Translations under genes and position numbers: made by a program | Part shown: piece after piece, positions 34,673-43,444 of the stretch | Numbering within the stretch: the first letter of the stretch is position 1 | How the letters are laid out: the number at the start of each line of letters is the position of its first letter | Source: Maricaulis sp. | GTDB lineage: Bacteria > Pseudomonadota > Alphaproteobacteria > Caulobacterales > Maricaulaceae | Direction of reading: 5' to 3' | DNA length: 64,000 nt | NCBI RefSeq assembly: GCF_017643475.1 | Contig: NZ_JAEPNI010000002.1 | Location: 1 to 64,000 of the forward strand | The notes under the pieces: generated by a model | What the model was told of the DNA's origin: nothing | The model's input: only the letters and a program-made list of their open reading frames with translations | The model's database searches: none

Positions 34673-34727
34673 ATGGTACCGCCTTCCCGGTTCGAACGGG
34701 AGACCTCTAGATCCACAATCTAGCGCT
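34673..34727 (-). repeat. tRNA-His 3' fragment, far att copy of the islet
   Basis: 55 bp matching 36725-36779, the 3' portion of tRNA-His from the anticodon arm to CCA, with two differences (34685 and 34701). The 5' part is missing, so it is not a functional tRNA. The two differences fall on opposite sides of the T-stem and together turn one G-C pair into A-T, so pairing is kept. Confidence 0.9.
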
Positions 34728-34849
34728 GGCACCCCACAACGCACCCCAAGACATGGATTAAACTCAATATTTTCATGCACATAAGAAGAAAATCGAAACA
34801 TCGGAAATACGCCGTCAGGGGACGAATAAGGCCAAAACGGCCCATAGAG

Positions 34850-34869
34850 GGGGCACAAAAAGGGGCACA
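34850..34869 (+). repeat. Paired GGGGCACA repeats, left end of the islet
   Basis: GGGGCACA at 34850-34857 and 34862-34869, in the same orientation. The arrangement recurs at 36638-36658. Probable integrase arm-type sites. Confidence 0.6.
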
Positions 34870-35023
34870 ATACCAAACGGATTGACGAGATCGCTTTGCG
34901 CAAAATCAGAATCCGCTAAAGTTGCAAGGTCGTAAAGACCAACTATGGGCAACACAGTGCTGCTCGCGCCTCACTTCAAATGAGTTCCTCCCGATTAATG
35001 CCGATGTCCTCTCTGACTTCCCG

Positions 35024-36580
35024 ATGAAACAGCACATTCTCGACAAAAACCGAAGAGACCGGGCACGCGTGAAAACACGGGAACTCTTAAGAAGCTCAAA
35101 TCCGTATGATTTTTTCAGGCTAATCTGGGCAGTGCGTGGCTTGCAAACTGGCTCCGAGGCCGTTCATGAGAACCAATTCAGAAACGTGCCGCCTGAGGCA
35201 ATTAACGCCGATGTTACAAGCCGATATTACGCTCACCCTTGGCTACTAGAAACGCTGGCGAATGAGTACCTGGTCTCAAACGCGGACCGTCGGTTAGACA
35301 GGGGTGCAACTGATCCTAGCAAGCTGAGTTGGGACTATCTCGCTGAACTAGTGAATTCATTGAAGAACTTAGAGGAGGCGGAGACAGCGATATTTGGCGC
35401 CTTGGACGACGTACTCAGGGAGATCGTCAGAATTAAATACCGCCAATTCCATTGGCAAAGCGGCCTAGTCGTATTCTCCTCCTTGTACAGAAGCCATTAC
35501 CTGCTGAACGCGCCTGAAATTCACGCGAACTTCGAAAAGGAAATGGGGGTTTCGCTGGACCTTTTTGTTCGCTGTTCATTCGGTCTTTGGGCTCTCTCCA
35601 TGTCGAGACCTTCCAACTATCTCACCGCCAGTCTCGAGCGCATTGGCGTCACCCTCGACGACAAAAGAAAAGTCATCTCGAAAATCGGTTACGATTGGCA
35701 GAGCGCCACAAACGAAGCGTCTCGTATTCGAGACGAAGACGGCGAGGTTGCGTACAAGCCCAGCTTGCTCCGAGAGCGTCCGGTTTTGCTACTACCAGGA
35801 CCGCCGACACAGGTGTTTGTCCCGATGGTTGAATTGCTTTTCAACCGATTCACGGGGAACTTGTTCTACGATTGTGTTGTTGGGTCTGATGAATGCCAGA
35901 ATATCTATGCTGAACGGTTCGAAGCTTATTGTCTGAAACTGCTTTGCGCGTCGTTGGATGACAGCGATTGGAGCGGCGAAATCCACTATGGCACGAAGAA
36001 TCGCCCACAGCTAACGCCTGATATTCTCGGCATCAAAGATGGCGATGCTGCCCTCATCGTCGAATGCAAAGCCAAGCGGGTGCCGTTTCGTTTCAAGGCG
36101 GATATCCGAGCTCAAGAGAAACTCGGAGAGTTCATATCAGAATTGGCTTATGGTCAGTATCAAATCTGGAAGTTTGCACATGATGTGCGAACCGGGAAAT
36201 TCAAGAAACCCGAGCTTTTCAATTCCGTCAGCAACGGCGCTGGTCTCGTCGTTACGTTCGAGGATTGGTCGACAACACTGCGAGATTTTCGGGAAACGAT
36301 TAATGACATGGCCAATCAAAAGGCGATCGACAAAGGTGTCGAACTAATCGATGCGGATCGTATTCCTACCTGCTTTGTATGTGTAGAAACTCTGGAAAGG
36401 CTCACATCCTGCGCGGACACAGACTCTCTAGTGGAGAGCATTAAGCGTTATTCAAAGGATTTCGAAGGTTGGGACCTACAGCACGTATGGCGCCGATTGA
36501 ATCCAGATAACAAGACCGATCGCCCTTACGCCTTCATCGATGACCTACAGGAAGTCCTGCCTTGGTTCGATAACCTTTAG
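35024..36580 (+). CDS. PD-(D/E)XK nuclease-fold protein of unknown family, putative defence gene
   Basis: 518 aa from ATG 35024; the open frame extends to a TTG at 34922 (552 aa), and neither start has a clear ribosome site. The N-terminal two thirds is mostly helical without a recognised domain. The C-terminal part has RFEAYCLKLL (candidate motif Glu), TPDILGIKDG (Asp333), ALIVECKAKR (Glu347 and Lys349) and AYGQYQIWKF with a motif-IV-like Gln, the order seen in PD-(D/E)XK nucleases. It is the only gene of the islet. No partner methylase is present. A defence role as a self-contained nuclease is inference from islet location and fold. Confidence 0.75.
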   Translation: MKQHILDKNRRDRARVKTRELLRSSNPYDFFRLIWAVRGLQTGSEAVHENQFRNVPPEAINADVTSRYYAHPWLLETLANEYLVSNADRRLDRGATDPSKLSWDYLAELVNSLKNLEEAETAIFGALDDVLREIVRIKYRQFHWQSGLVVFSSLYRSHYLLNAPEIHANFEKEMGVSLDLFVRCSFGLWALSMSRPSNYLTASLERIGVTLDDKRKVISKIGYDWQSATNEASRIRDEDGEVAYKPSLLRERPVLLLPGPPTQVFVPMVELLFNRFTGNLFYDCVVGSDECQNIYAERFEAYCLKLLCASLDDSDWSGEIHYGTKNRPQLTPDILGIKDGDAALIVECKAKRVPFRFKADIRAQEKLGEFISELAYGQYQIWKFAHDVRTGKFKKPELFNSVSNGAGLVVTFEDWSTTLRDFRETINDMANQKAIDKGVELIDADRIPTCFVCVETLERLTSCADTDSLVESIKRYSKDFEGWDLQHVWRRLNPDNKTDRPYAFIDDLQEVLPWFDNL

Positions 36581-36637
36581 CAAGCGAGACATCGAGCACC
36601 ATTGCCGACGTGAAGCCCGCAATACCTTTCGCGAAAA

Positions 36638-36658
36638 GGGGCACATTTAGGGGGCACA
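36638..36658 (+). repeat. Paired GGGGCACA repeats, right end of the islet
   Basis: GGGGCACA at 36638-36645 and 36651-36658, same orientation as the left pair. They lie about 70 bp from the CCA end of tRNA-His. Confidence 0.6.
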
Positions 36659-36725
36659 ATCGACCAAATCACGGTTTCTGGTGCAACCTAAGGCAAAACA
36701 ACACAATGATTTCATAGAGAAAAAA

Positions 36726-36802
36726 TGGTACCGCCTCCCCGGTTCGAACGGGGGACCTCTAGATCCACAATCTAGCGCTCTAACCAACTGAGCTAAGGCG
36801 GC
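36726..36802 (-). tRNA. tRNA-His (anticodon GTG), islet attachment target
   Basis: 77 nt on the minus strand: GCCGCCTTAGCTCAGTTGG start, anticodon loop TTGTGGA, TTCGAAC T-loop and encoded CCA. The acceptor has G1:U72 and A73, with no encoded G-1, the unusual tRNA-His form known from alphaproteobacteria. Its 3' half is duplicated at 34673-34727. Confidence 0.95.
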
Positions 36803-36923
36803 ACGCTGTACTCACGGGAATGCTTTGCCGTGAGGCGCGGGAAACTAGCCTTCCCGCCCCCCTCTGGCAACACCCCAGTCAGGCGATTTGCACATGCTTG
36901 TGCAGGTGCCTGGAAACAGGGGT

Positions 36924-37721
36924 CTAGGTATAGCCACGCGCGGTCATATGGGAGCGCATGGCGGCGATGCGGTTCTCGTCGGACGGGTGGGTCGACATGA
37001 ATTCCGCGGTACTGCCCCGGTGCAGAGTCGACATGGCGACCCAGAAGTCGATGGCCTGGCGCGGATCATAGGATGAGCGGGCCATGTAATCGACGCCGAG
37101 ACGGTCGGCCTCGTATTCGTGCTGGCGGCTATAGGGCAGGATCACGCCCAGCGTGACACCCATGCCGAGCGCGGCGCCGATATCATCGGAATACTCGACC
37201 GTATTCTGGTTGGCCCCGAGGGCCGAGGTCAGCAGCGATACGCCAACCTGGGCGGCGATCTGCTGGCTGGCACGCTCGGCAGAGTGGCGGCCGGCGACAT
37301 GGCCAACCTCGTGGCCCATCACGGTGGCGAGATGATCATCGGTCTCCATCAGGTCGAGAATACCCTTGTAGAAACCGACCTTGCCATTGGGCAGGACCCA
37401 GGCATTGACCGTATCGCTGTCGAACACGACAAATTCCCAGTCCAGATGACCCTGGCCAGACGCATCGACGACACGCTGGCCAACACGGTTGAGACGGCGG
37501 GTATATCCCGGATCGCGCAGCACACGTTCACGGCCAAGACTATCACGCCAGGCCTGGTCAGAGAGCTGGGCCAACTGGCCGTCGGAGACCAGCATCAGCT
37601 GGGAGCGACCCAGCGACGCATTATCCGCGCAACCGGATACAAACGGCACGATGGAGCCGGCGGCGAGGCCCATAATGACTTCGCGACGCTGCATCAGGCT
37701 CGTTTTATTGGATGACGACAT
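36924..37721 (-). CDS. M48 family metallopeptidase, predicted lipoprotein
   Basis: 265 aa. The signal has a Tat-like RR (MQRREVIMGLAAGS) and a lipobox (FVSGC). The zinc site is HEVGHVAGRH, with the third ligand Glu in HEYEADRLGVDYM; this is the periplasmic BepA/LoiP-like M48 group, which degrades misfolded outer-membrane proteins. AAGGGGGAAGG lies before the ATG. Role inferred from family. Confidence 0.9.
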   Translation of the reverse strand: MSSSNKTSLMQRREVIMGLAAGSIVPFVSGCADNASLGRSQLMLVSDGQLAQLSDQAWRDSLGRERVLRDPGYTRRLNRVGQRVVDASGQGHLDWEFVVFDSDTVNAWVLPNGKVGFYKGILDLMETDDHLATVMGHEVGHVAGRHSAERASQQIAAQVGVSLLTSALGANQNTVEYSDDIGAALGMGVTLGVILPYSRQHEYEADRLGVDYMARSSYDPRQAIDFWVAMSTLHRGSTAEFMSTHPSDENRIAAMRSHMTARGYT

Positions 37722-37846
37722 GCACCTTCCCCCTTCGATTGTGCGGCTGCCTCTGGTCGATTAACTTAAACATGTCCTCACCGTTCGCCAAGAAACGGTC
37801 ACGTGACAGCGTTAGTTTTCGTGCTCGCCATACGGGAATCCCAATC

Positions 37847-39961
37847 ATGTCTCGCATTATTCGTTATGCCCTCCTCGGTCTTGTCGGCCTGGTCATCATC
37901 GCGCTGGCCCTGCCATTCCTGATTCCCGTGAACTCCTATCGCGAGCGAATTGCCGAGGAAGCCTCCCGCACCCTGCACCGGGATGTGGTCCTGGCCGGCG
38001 ATCTGAGCCTTCAGATCCTGCCCAGCCTGCAAATCACTGCGCGCGATGTGAGCCTGGCCAATGCGGACGGGTTCGGCGAGACACCGATGGCGGAAATGGC
38101 GGAAATGCGCGTGGGCGTGAAACTCATCCCGCTCCTGTCCTCCGACGTACAGATCACCGAATTTGTGCTGATCGACCCGGTGATCCGGCTGCAGCAGAAC
38201 CGCTCCGGCAATAACTGGACCTTCCGTTCGCCCGACGCGCCGACGACGGAGATGGCGAGTTCCGGCGAGGGTTTTGTGCGCCGCCCGGGCGCCCTGCCCT
38301 TCGAAGCGTCTTTTGGCGATGTGCGCATCGAGAATGCCAGCATCCATTTCGAGGACGGCCAGCAACAACGCGACATTACCGGCCTTACCCTGCAAGTGTC
38401 CCTGCCCTCACTGGACGAGGAAGCCGCGATTTCCGGTCAGCTGACAGCCGATGGCGAACGGCTGAGCTTTGACGGCGCCGTGGGCTCGATCCGCGGCGTG
38501 TTCGAGGGCGCGGAAACACAAGTCACCATGGAATTCGGCGGCAATCTGGTCTCGGCCAGTTTTGATGGCCGCCTGGCGGCGTCGGAAGCGTTTGAGCTGG
38601 ATGGCGAGATCGACGCCAACATCCCGTCCCTGCGTAACCTGGCTACCTTTGCCGGCGCGGAATTGCCACCGGGTGATCGCCTGCAGGCGTTCGCGGCGCA
38701 GGGGTCAATCGATGTTGCGCCGGGCAATGTCCGCCTCGTCGCGTCCAATATCCGTTTCGACGACATCAGCGGCTCCGGGCGCCTGAACATCGCCACCTCC
38801 GGCGCGCGCCCGAACATCACCGGTGCGCTGGACCTGCCCAATCTGGATGTGACACCCTATCTGCCCGAACAGACCTCCGGCAGTGACGCCGAGAATTCCA
38901 ATGCCGGTATCCCGCCCTGGAGCGAGGACGAGATCGATCTGGCCGGGCTCAACCTGGTGGATGCCGACCTGGATCTGAATGTCGGCCTGTTCGAATATGG
39001 CGATATAGATATCGAGAATGTCCGCCTCGACGTGACCCTGGATCGTGGCCGCCTGGTCGCCAATCTCTCGGATTTCCAGCTTTATGACGGTACGGGTTCC
39101 GTCCGGGTCGTGGCCAATAATCGCACCGCGACACCGTCCTACAGCGTCAACGCCCAGCTCTCCGACCTCAACGCCCTGCCCTTCCTGCAGGCGGCGGCCG
39201 GGTTTGAACGCCTGACAGGAACAGGCGGCATCGCGCTGGACCTGCAAGCCTCCGGTGCCAGCCAGGCGGCGATCATGCGCTCGCTGGCCGGTAACGGGAA
39301 TTTCGGCTTCGAGGATGGCGCGATTGTCGGCATCAACCTGGCCGAGACGATCCGCAATGTGAACAGCTTCTTTGGCGCCCAATCCTCTCCGCAGGAGGCG
39401 GAAACCAGCAGTGATGACAGCGAACAGGTCGAGGCTGGGGATCAGACCCAGACCGACTTTTCCTCGCTCTCGGGCAGTTTCACGATCAATGGCGGCCGCG
39501 CTGACAATACCGACTTCGCCATGCTCAGCCCGCTGCTGCGTGTGGGGGGCTCCGGCTTTGTCGATCTGCCCTCGCAATCGCTGGATTATCGCATGCGCCC
39601 GCGCCTTGTCGCCTCGATCGAAGGCCAGGGCGGCGCGGCTGACCTGCGCGGTGTCGAGATCCCGGTGCGTATTCGCGGCGGTTTCAACGATATCAGCATC
39701 GGTGTCGACACCTCCGCTGTGGGCCAGGCGCTGATCTCCGGCGCGCTCAGCAGCGCTCTGGGCGGCAATAGCGACGCGACCCGCCCGGAAGATGTGTTGC
39801 GCGACAGCCTGCTTGACGCCATCGGCCTGGGCGGCAATGACGCCCAACAACAAGATGGCGAAGAAGAACAGCCGGAGGCCGATCCCGCCCAGCAATTGCT
39901 CCAGGGCCTGTTCAACCGGGGGCGCCGTGACGAGGACGAGAGCGGCGACGACAATAACTGA
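37847..39961 (+). CDS. AsmA family protein
   Basis: 704 aa. One N-terminal membrane helix (ALLGLVGLVIIALALPFLIP) precedes an AsmA domain with LQILPSLQITARDVSLANA, and the C-terminal AsmA-like part contains FSSLSGSFTINGGRADNTDF and LDYRMRPRL. AsmA-like proteins are bridge-like lipid-transfer proteins in the periplasm that affect outer-membrane lipid balance. The C terminus is acidic and low complexity (NDAQQQDGEEEQPEADP). The start at 37847 gives the signal anchor; the upstream frame adds an unlikely 45 residues. Confidence 0.88.
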   Translation: MSRIIRYALLGLVGLVIIALALPFLIPVNSYRERIAEEASRTLHRDVVLAGDLSLQILPSLQITARDVSLANADGFGETPMAEMAEMRVGVKLIPLLSSDVQITEFVLIDPVIRLQQNRSGNNWTFRSPDAPTTEMASSGEGFVRRPGALPFEASFGDVRIENASIHFEDGQQQRDITGLTLQVSLPSLDEEAAISGQLTADGERLSFDGAVGSIRGVFEGAETQVTMEFGGNLVSASFDGRLAASEAFELDGEIDANIPSLRNLATFAGAELPPGDRLQAFAAQGSIDVAPGNVRLVASNIRFDDISGSGRLNIATSGARPNITGALDLPNLDVTPYLPEQTSGSDAENSNAGIPPWSEDEIDLAGLNLVDADLDLNVGLFEYGDIDIENVRLDVTLDRGRLVANLSDFQLYDGTGSVRVVANNRTATPSYSVNAQLSDLNALPFLQAAAGFERLTGTGGIALDLQASGASQAAIMRSLAGNGNFGFEDGAIVGINLAETIRNVNSFFGAQSSPQEAETSSDDSEQVEAGDQTQTDFSSLSGSFTINGGRADNTDFAMLSPLLRVGGSGFVDLPSQSLDYRMRPRLVASIEGQGGAADLRGVEIPVRIRGGFNDISIGVDTSAVGQALISGALSSALGGNSDATRPEDVLRDSLLDAIGLGGNDAQQQDGEEEQPEADPAQQLLQGLFNRGRRDEDESGDDNN

Positions 39962-40016
39962 GGCGAATTGGCGCAAGTCACAGCAAGCGACTTGGGTCCG
40001 GGCAGATTCGGCGCTA

Positions 40017-40042
40017 TAACTAGTTTCACTTGAAACTAGTTA
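40017..40042. promoter_or_regulatory. Perfect palindrome upstream of phhA, probable repressor operator
   Basis: Arms TAACTAGTTTCA and TGAAACTAGTTA flank CT: 12-bp perfect arms, 26 bp in all, ending 14 bp before the phhA ATG. The length, symmetry and TAG-TTTCA half-site suit a dimeric MarR-type regulator. No such regulator gene is adjacent. Confidence 0.65.
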
Positions 40043-40056
40043 GGCGGAGACGTCCC

Positions 40057-40938
40057 ATGCCTGTCCACGATCCCGTTGTTGCCGAACAAACACCGGCAGA
40101 AGACATGACGATCGACCAGAAATGGGAACGTTATTCCACGGAAGAACACGCGATCTGGACGACGCTCTACAAGCGCCAGATGGAAGTGCTCAAGGGCCGT
40201 GCCGCGGACGAGCACTTCAGTGGGCTGGAACTGCTGAACCTCAATGAGGGTGGCATTCCCGATTTCCGCCGCGTCAACGAGAAGCTGGAAAAACTCACCG
40301 GCTGGACGGTCGTCACCGTGCCGGGCCTCATTGGCGAGAAGGAGTTCTACGACCATCTCGCCAATCGCCGCTTTGTCTCCGGCCGTTTCATTCGCGATGG
40401 CGACAAGCTGGACTATCTGCCCGAGCCGGACATTTTCCACGATGTCTTCGGACACGTGCCGCTGCTAACCCAACCAGTCTTTGCCGACTATATGCAGGCC
40501 TATGGCAAGGGCGGGCTGCGTTCGCTGGAGTTCAACACCATCACCAATATGGCGCGCCTTTACTGGTACACCGTCGAATTCGGCCTCATCAACACGCCGG
40601 AAGGTCGCCGCATATATGGCGCTGGCATCGTCTCGTCCAAGGCCGAGTCGATCTTCAGCCTGGAAGCCAAGTCGCCGAACCGCATGCATTTCGACCTGGA
40701 GCGCGTCATGCGCACCGATTACCGGTATGATGACTTCCAGCAGACCTATTTCGTCATCGACAGCTATGACGAGCTGATGGAAGCCACCTACCAGGACTTC
40801 GCCCCGCTCTATGAACGCCTGCCCGACCTCTCGGAATACAAGCCGTCAGACGTGGCAGAGGGCGACAAGGTCTATTCCCGAGGCTCCCAGGAGTACGCCA
40901 TGAATGGCGGCCTGGTCGGTCACGCCGAAGCGGTCTGA
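40057..40938 (+). CDS. phhA: Phenylalanine 4-monooxygenase
   Basis: 293 aa, the bacterial single-domain length. It hydroxylates Phe to Tyr using tetrahydropterin, iron and oxygen. The iron ligands are in DIFHDVFGHVPLL (two His) and a downstream Glu in RLYWYTVEFGLI. ATG 40057 has GGCGGAG before it; a TTG 27 bp earlier lies inside the palindromic operator. Probably controlled through that operator. Confidence 0.94.
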   Translation: MPVHDPVVAEQTPAEDMTIDQKWERYSTEEHAIWTTLYKRQMEVLKGRAADEHFSGLELLNLNEGGIPDFRRVNEKLEKLTGWTVVTVPGLIGEKEFYDHLANRRFVSGRFIRDGDKLDYLPEPDIFHDVFGHVPLLTQPVFADYMQAYGKGGLRSLEFNTITNMARLYWYTVEFGLINTPEGRRIYGAGIVSSKAESIFSLEAKSPNRMHFDLERVMRTDYRYDDFQQTYFVIDSYDELMEATYQDFAPLYERLPDLSEYKPSDVAEGDKVYSRGSQEYAMNGGLVGHAEAV

Positions 40939-40957
40939 GACCGCACCGGCATCTGCC

Positions 40958-41503
40958 CTACTCCCTCCGCCTTTCCACAAGCGAATACTGGCCTGGCTGC
41001 CAGGTTTCTCCGTCGTCATAGGAGAGCTCGGAGCGCATGCTCCAACCGAGCGCGGTGATGTCGGAATAGGTCTCGCGATTGAGGAATTCCTGGCCCTGGC
41101 GGTTGGTCTCCTTGATGGTGACCACCATGTTTGCGCCGTCACGCGCCGAGGTCATCCTGCGCGCCTGGCCACCATTCATCGTATAGACGTTATAACCCTG
41201 CCAGCCACCGTCGACAGCGTTGTAGTAACGCAGCTCGATGCCCTTGGTGTAGGGGCCGCGCCATTCCTGGACCAGCGCGACACCATCGGCCAGCCAGCTG
41301 TTCTGCCACTCGGCCTGATAGACATTGCCATTGGCCAGAGTGACCTCGACATCCCACTCACCAATGACAAATTCGAACTGGTCGCGGACCTCCTGCGGGA
41401 GCACGAAGCTGTTATTGCTCTGGGCCAGGGCACCGGTGTGAAGTGCGCTGGAAACAAGGCATGCCGCCAAGGCCCACTGGCCGAGTCGTTTCTGAGGAGA
41501 CAT
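40958..41503 (-). CDS. Exported protein of unknown function (DUF1579-like)
   Basis: 181 aa with a signal peptide (ALAACLVSSALHTGALAQ). The mature part is beta-rich: FEFVIGEWDVEVTLANGNVY, WLADGVALVQEWRG and GWQGYNVYTM. It resembles small secreted proteins of the DUF1579/lipocalin-like kind, which I cannot confirm. Convergent with phhA. Confidence 0.6.
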   Translation of the reverse strand: MSPQKRLGQWALAACLVSSALHTGALAQSNNSFVLPQEVRDQFEFVIGEWDVEVTLANGNVYQAEWQNSWLADGVALVQEWRGPYTKGIELRYYNAVDGGWQGYNVYTMNGGQARRMTSARDGANMVVTIKETNRQGQEFLNRETYSDITALGWSMRSELSYDDGETWQPGQYSLVERRRE

Positions 41504-41594
41504 GATTTCCTACCTTTCCCCGAAAAACAGGGAAGATAGAAAAGCCGATCGTCAGAAAGCGAGTTAAATAAAGCTCAGAATTGGAAACTTCTGG

Positions 41595-42086
41595 TCAGGA
41601 CACCAGAATAGACAGCTTGCCATCCGGATCGGATTTGAGGCTCACACCGGCCAACCCCTCCACCGCACCAACCAGCTTGTCGCGCGTTACCGGCTTGACG
41701 ATGTAAAAGAGAGCGCCGAGATCGCGGCAACGTAGCTCCATTTCCGGGTTCCTCGTGCCGGAATAGACACCAACCGCACCGCCATTGAGATAGGGCTGGC
41801 AGGCCTCGATCAGGCGCAGCGCCGCATCATCGGCCAGGCTGAGATCGGTGAGCAGAAGGACCGGATTGTTACTACGCTCCTGGAGGTGTTCCAGCGCGAG
41901 GTCAGCCTTGGTGAAGGCCGAGAATTCAAACAATACGCCAGCGTCCTTCAAATCCTCGTGGAAAAGAAGGTGTTCATCCGGATCATCGTCGACCAGTACA
42001 ATATCGACTGAAATTCCCAAGTCCTCGCAGCCCCAAAACTTCGTGCGGCGAAGACTATGACGCGATTCGTGCGACTTCAATCTCAA
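41595..42086 (-). CDS. Single-domain response regulator
   Basis: A receiver domain only: VDIVLVDDDPDEHLLF supplies the acidic pair, the phospho-acceptor Asp is in LLLTDLSLADD, and the Lys in YIVKPVTRDK. No output domain. The start is uncertain: TTG at 42086 (163 aa) and TTG at 42020 (about 141 aa) are both possible, neither with a good ribosome site; the domain begins near 42010. It follows astB by 12 bp on the same strand, so it is probably expressed with the ast operon. Confidence 0.75.
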   Translation of the reverse strand: MRLKSHESRHSLRRTKFWGCEDLGISVDIVLVDDDPDEHLLFHEDLKDAGVLFEFSAFTKADLALEHLQERSNNPVLLLTDLSLADDAALRLIEACQPYLNGGAVGVYSGTRNPEMELRCRDLGALFYIVKPVTRDKLVGAVEGLAGVSLKSDPDGKLSILVS

Positions 42087-42098
42087 ACAAGGAGGGGA

Positions 42099-43442
42099 TC
42101 AGGAGCGCTGGAAGTCGTAAAAATCCGAACCCAGTTCAAGAATAGAGGTCAGCTCGTCTAGCGCCCGCTGGCTTTCGCCAAGCAATTGCGGATCTGCAAG
42201 GTCTGCAGGTGCCAACCGGTCCCGGTAATGTCGCTCGGCCCAGTCGACCAGTCGGTCATAAAGATCGTCCGTCAACCAGACCGCTGGATTGACGGCTTGT
42301 CGCTCAGCCTCGTTCAACACGACACGCAACCGCAAGCACGCAGGTCCACCGCCATTGCGCATGGACTCGCGAACGCCGGCAAATTGCACGGCACCAATGG
42401 CCGAATTGCCCGCGACGAGGCGCTCGCAATAGGCTGCGGTCGCCTTGTTTTCACGTGTCTCCTCCGGCGCGAGCAAGACCAGACGCTCCTCTCCTGGCAC
42501 CTGCAGCAATTGGGAATTGAACAGGTAGGAAGAAACCGCGTCCTCCAGCGAAACTTCGTCTGCGGGTACCTCGATCAGGTCAAGATCAAAACGCCCCCGC
42601 GCGGCGCGCTGGAGATCCTCTTCCAATTGCCGGCGGTCCTCGAAGGCCTGCTCATGGAAAAACAGCGTGTTGAGCGTCCCGACGCAAACGACATCATTGT
42701 GGAAAGCGCCTGCATCGATGGCTTCACGGGATTGTTGCGCCAACACGGTACGGCGACCGTCCAGACCATGTCCGCGCCGGATCGCCTCGCAGGCCTGGCG
42801 CGTCTGGCGCGCGGGAAACTTGCCGTCATCGGCGACGAGGCCGTCGCGGCCCCAGACAAGCAATTCCACACCGGGCTCACCATGATTGCGCGCAAGACGC
42901 ACATGATTGGCGGCGCCCTCGTCAGCGAACAGGGCGTGACCGGGCAACGGGACATGGACCTTGAAACGTTCGCGGTCGGAGAAAACCCGCTCCAGCGCAC
43001 TCTGGGTCTGAGGGCCCTCGATCGCGCGGTGCGCTGTGGTGTGCAGATTGGCCGGCGTGAAATGCACCCGGCCGTCGCCGGTGTCGGCGGACGGCGAGAC
43101 CGTCGCCGCATTGGCAGCCCACATCGAGGAAGCCGAGGACAGTATCTTCAGATAGTAAGGCTCTTCCCAGGTCACCTTGGCGAGAATTTCGCTGTCCCGA
43201 CCGCCATAGCCAATCGCCCTGAGGGCGGGGATGAAGGGCCGTTCCTGGGGCGGCAAGACCCCTTGAGGAATGCCCAGGCGCGCCAGTTCGCGCATTTTCG
43301 CCAGGCCTTCCAGCACGGCGTTTCTGGGCGAGGACACACTGCCCTCATTGCGCGCACTGGCCAAATTGCCCGGCGAGAGCCCCCCATAATTATGGGTGGG
43401 CCCTACCAGACCATCAAAATTGGCTTCCAGCGCGTCGCTCAC
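42099..43442 (-). CDS. astB: N-succinylarginine dihydrolase
   Basis: 447 aa. It converts N2-succinylarginine to succinylornithine, CO2 and two ammonia. It starts at GTG 43442 with EANFDGLVGPTHNYGGLSPG, the family N terminus. Catalytic features are the Glu in KILSSASSMWAANAATVSPS neighbourhoods, VHFTPANLHTTAHRAIE, HNDVVCVGT and the Cys near the end in GGGPACLRLRV. It follows astD by 2 bp. AAGGGG lies upstream. Confidence 0.95.
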   Translation of the reverse strand: MSDALEANFDGLVGPTHNYGGLSPGNLASARNEGSVSSPRNAVLEGLAKMRELARLGIPQGVLPPQERPFIPALRAIGYGGRDSEILAKVTWEEPYYLKILSSASSMWAANAATVSPSADTGDGRVHFTPANLHTTAHRAIEGPQTQSALERVFSDRERFKVHVPLPGHALFADEGAANHVRLARNHGEPGVELLVWGRDGLVADDGKFPARQTRQACEAIRRGHGLDGRRTVLAQQSREAIDAGAFHNDVVCVGTLNTLFFHEQAFEDRRQLEEDLQRAARGRFDLDLIEVPADEVSLEDAVSSYLFNSQLLQVPGEERLVLLAPEETRENKATAAYCERLVAGNSAIGAVQFAGVRESMRNGGGPACLRLRVVLNEAERQAVNPAVWLTDDLYDRLVDWAERHYRDRLAPADLADPQLLGESQRALDELTSILELGSDFYDFQRS

Positions 43443-43444
43443 GA

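Larger units (their letters stand above)
34673..36779. mobile_element. 2.1-kb integrase-less islet in tRNA-His
   Basis: Bounded by 55-bp tRNA-His repeats (53/55 identical). Just inside each end lie two GGGGCACA copies 12-13 bp apart in the same orientation, matching the arm-site layout of the larger island. It contains one gene, encoding a nuclease-like protein, and no recombinase. By eye it is much richer in A+T than the flanking genes. It looks like a non-autonomous integrative element that was, or can be, moved by an integrase supplied in trans; a deletion derivative is the alternative. Confidence 0.85.

Noticed and set aside
34673-34727. Second tRNA-His gene
   Set aside because: Only the 3' part is present; the D-arm and 5' acceptor strand are absent, so it is an att remnant.
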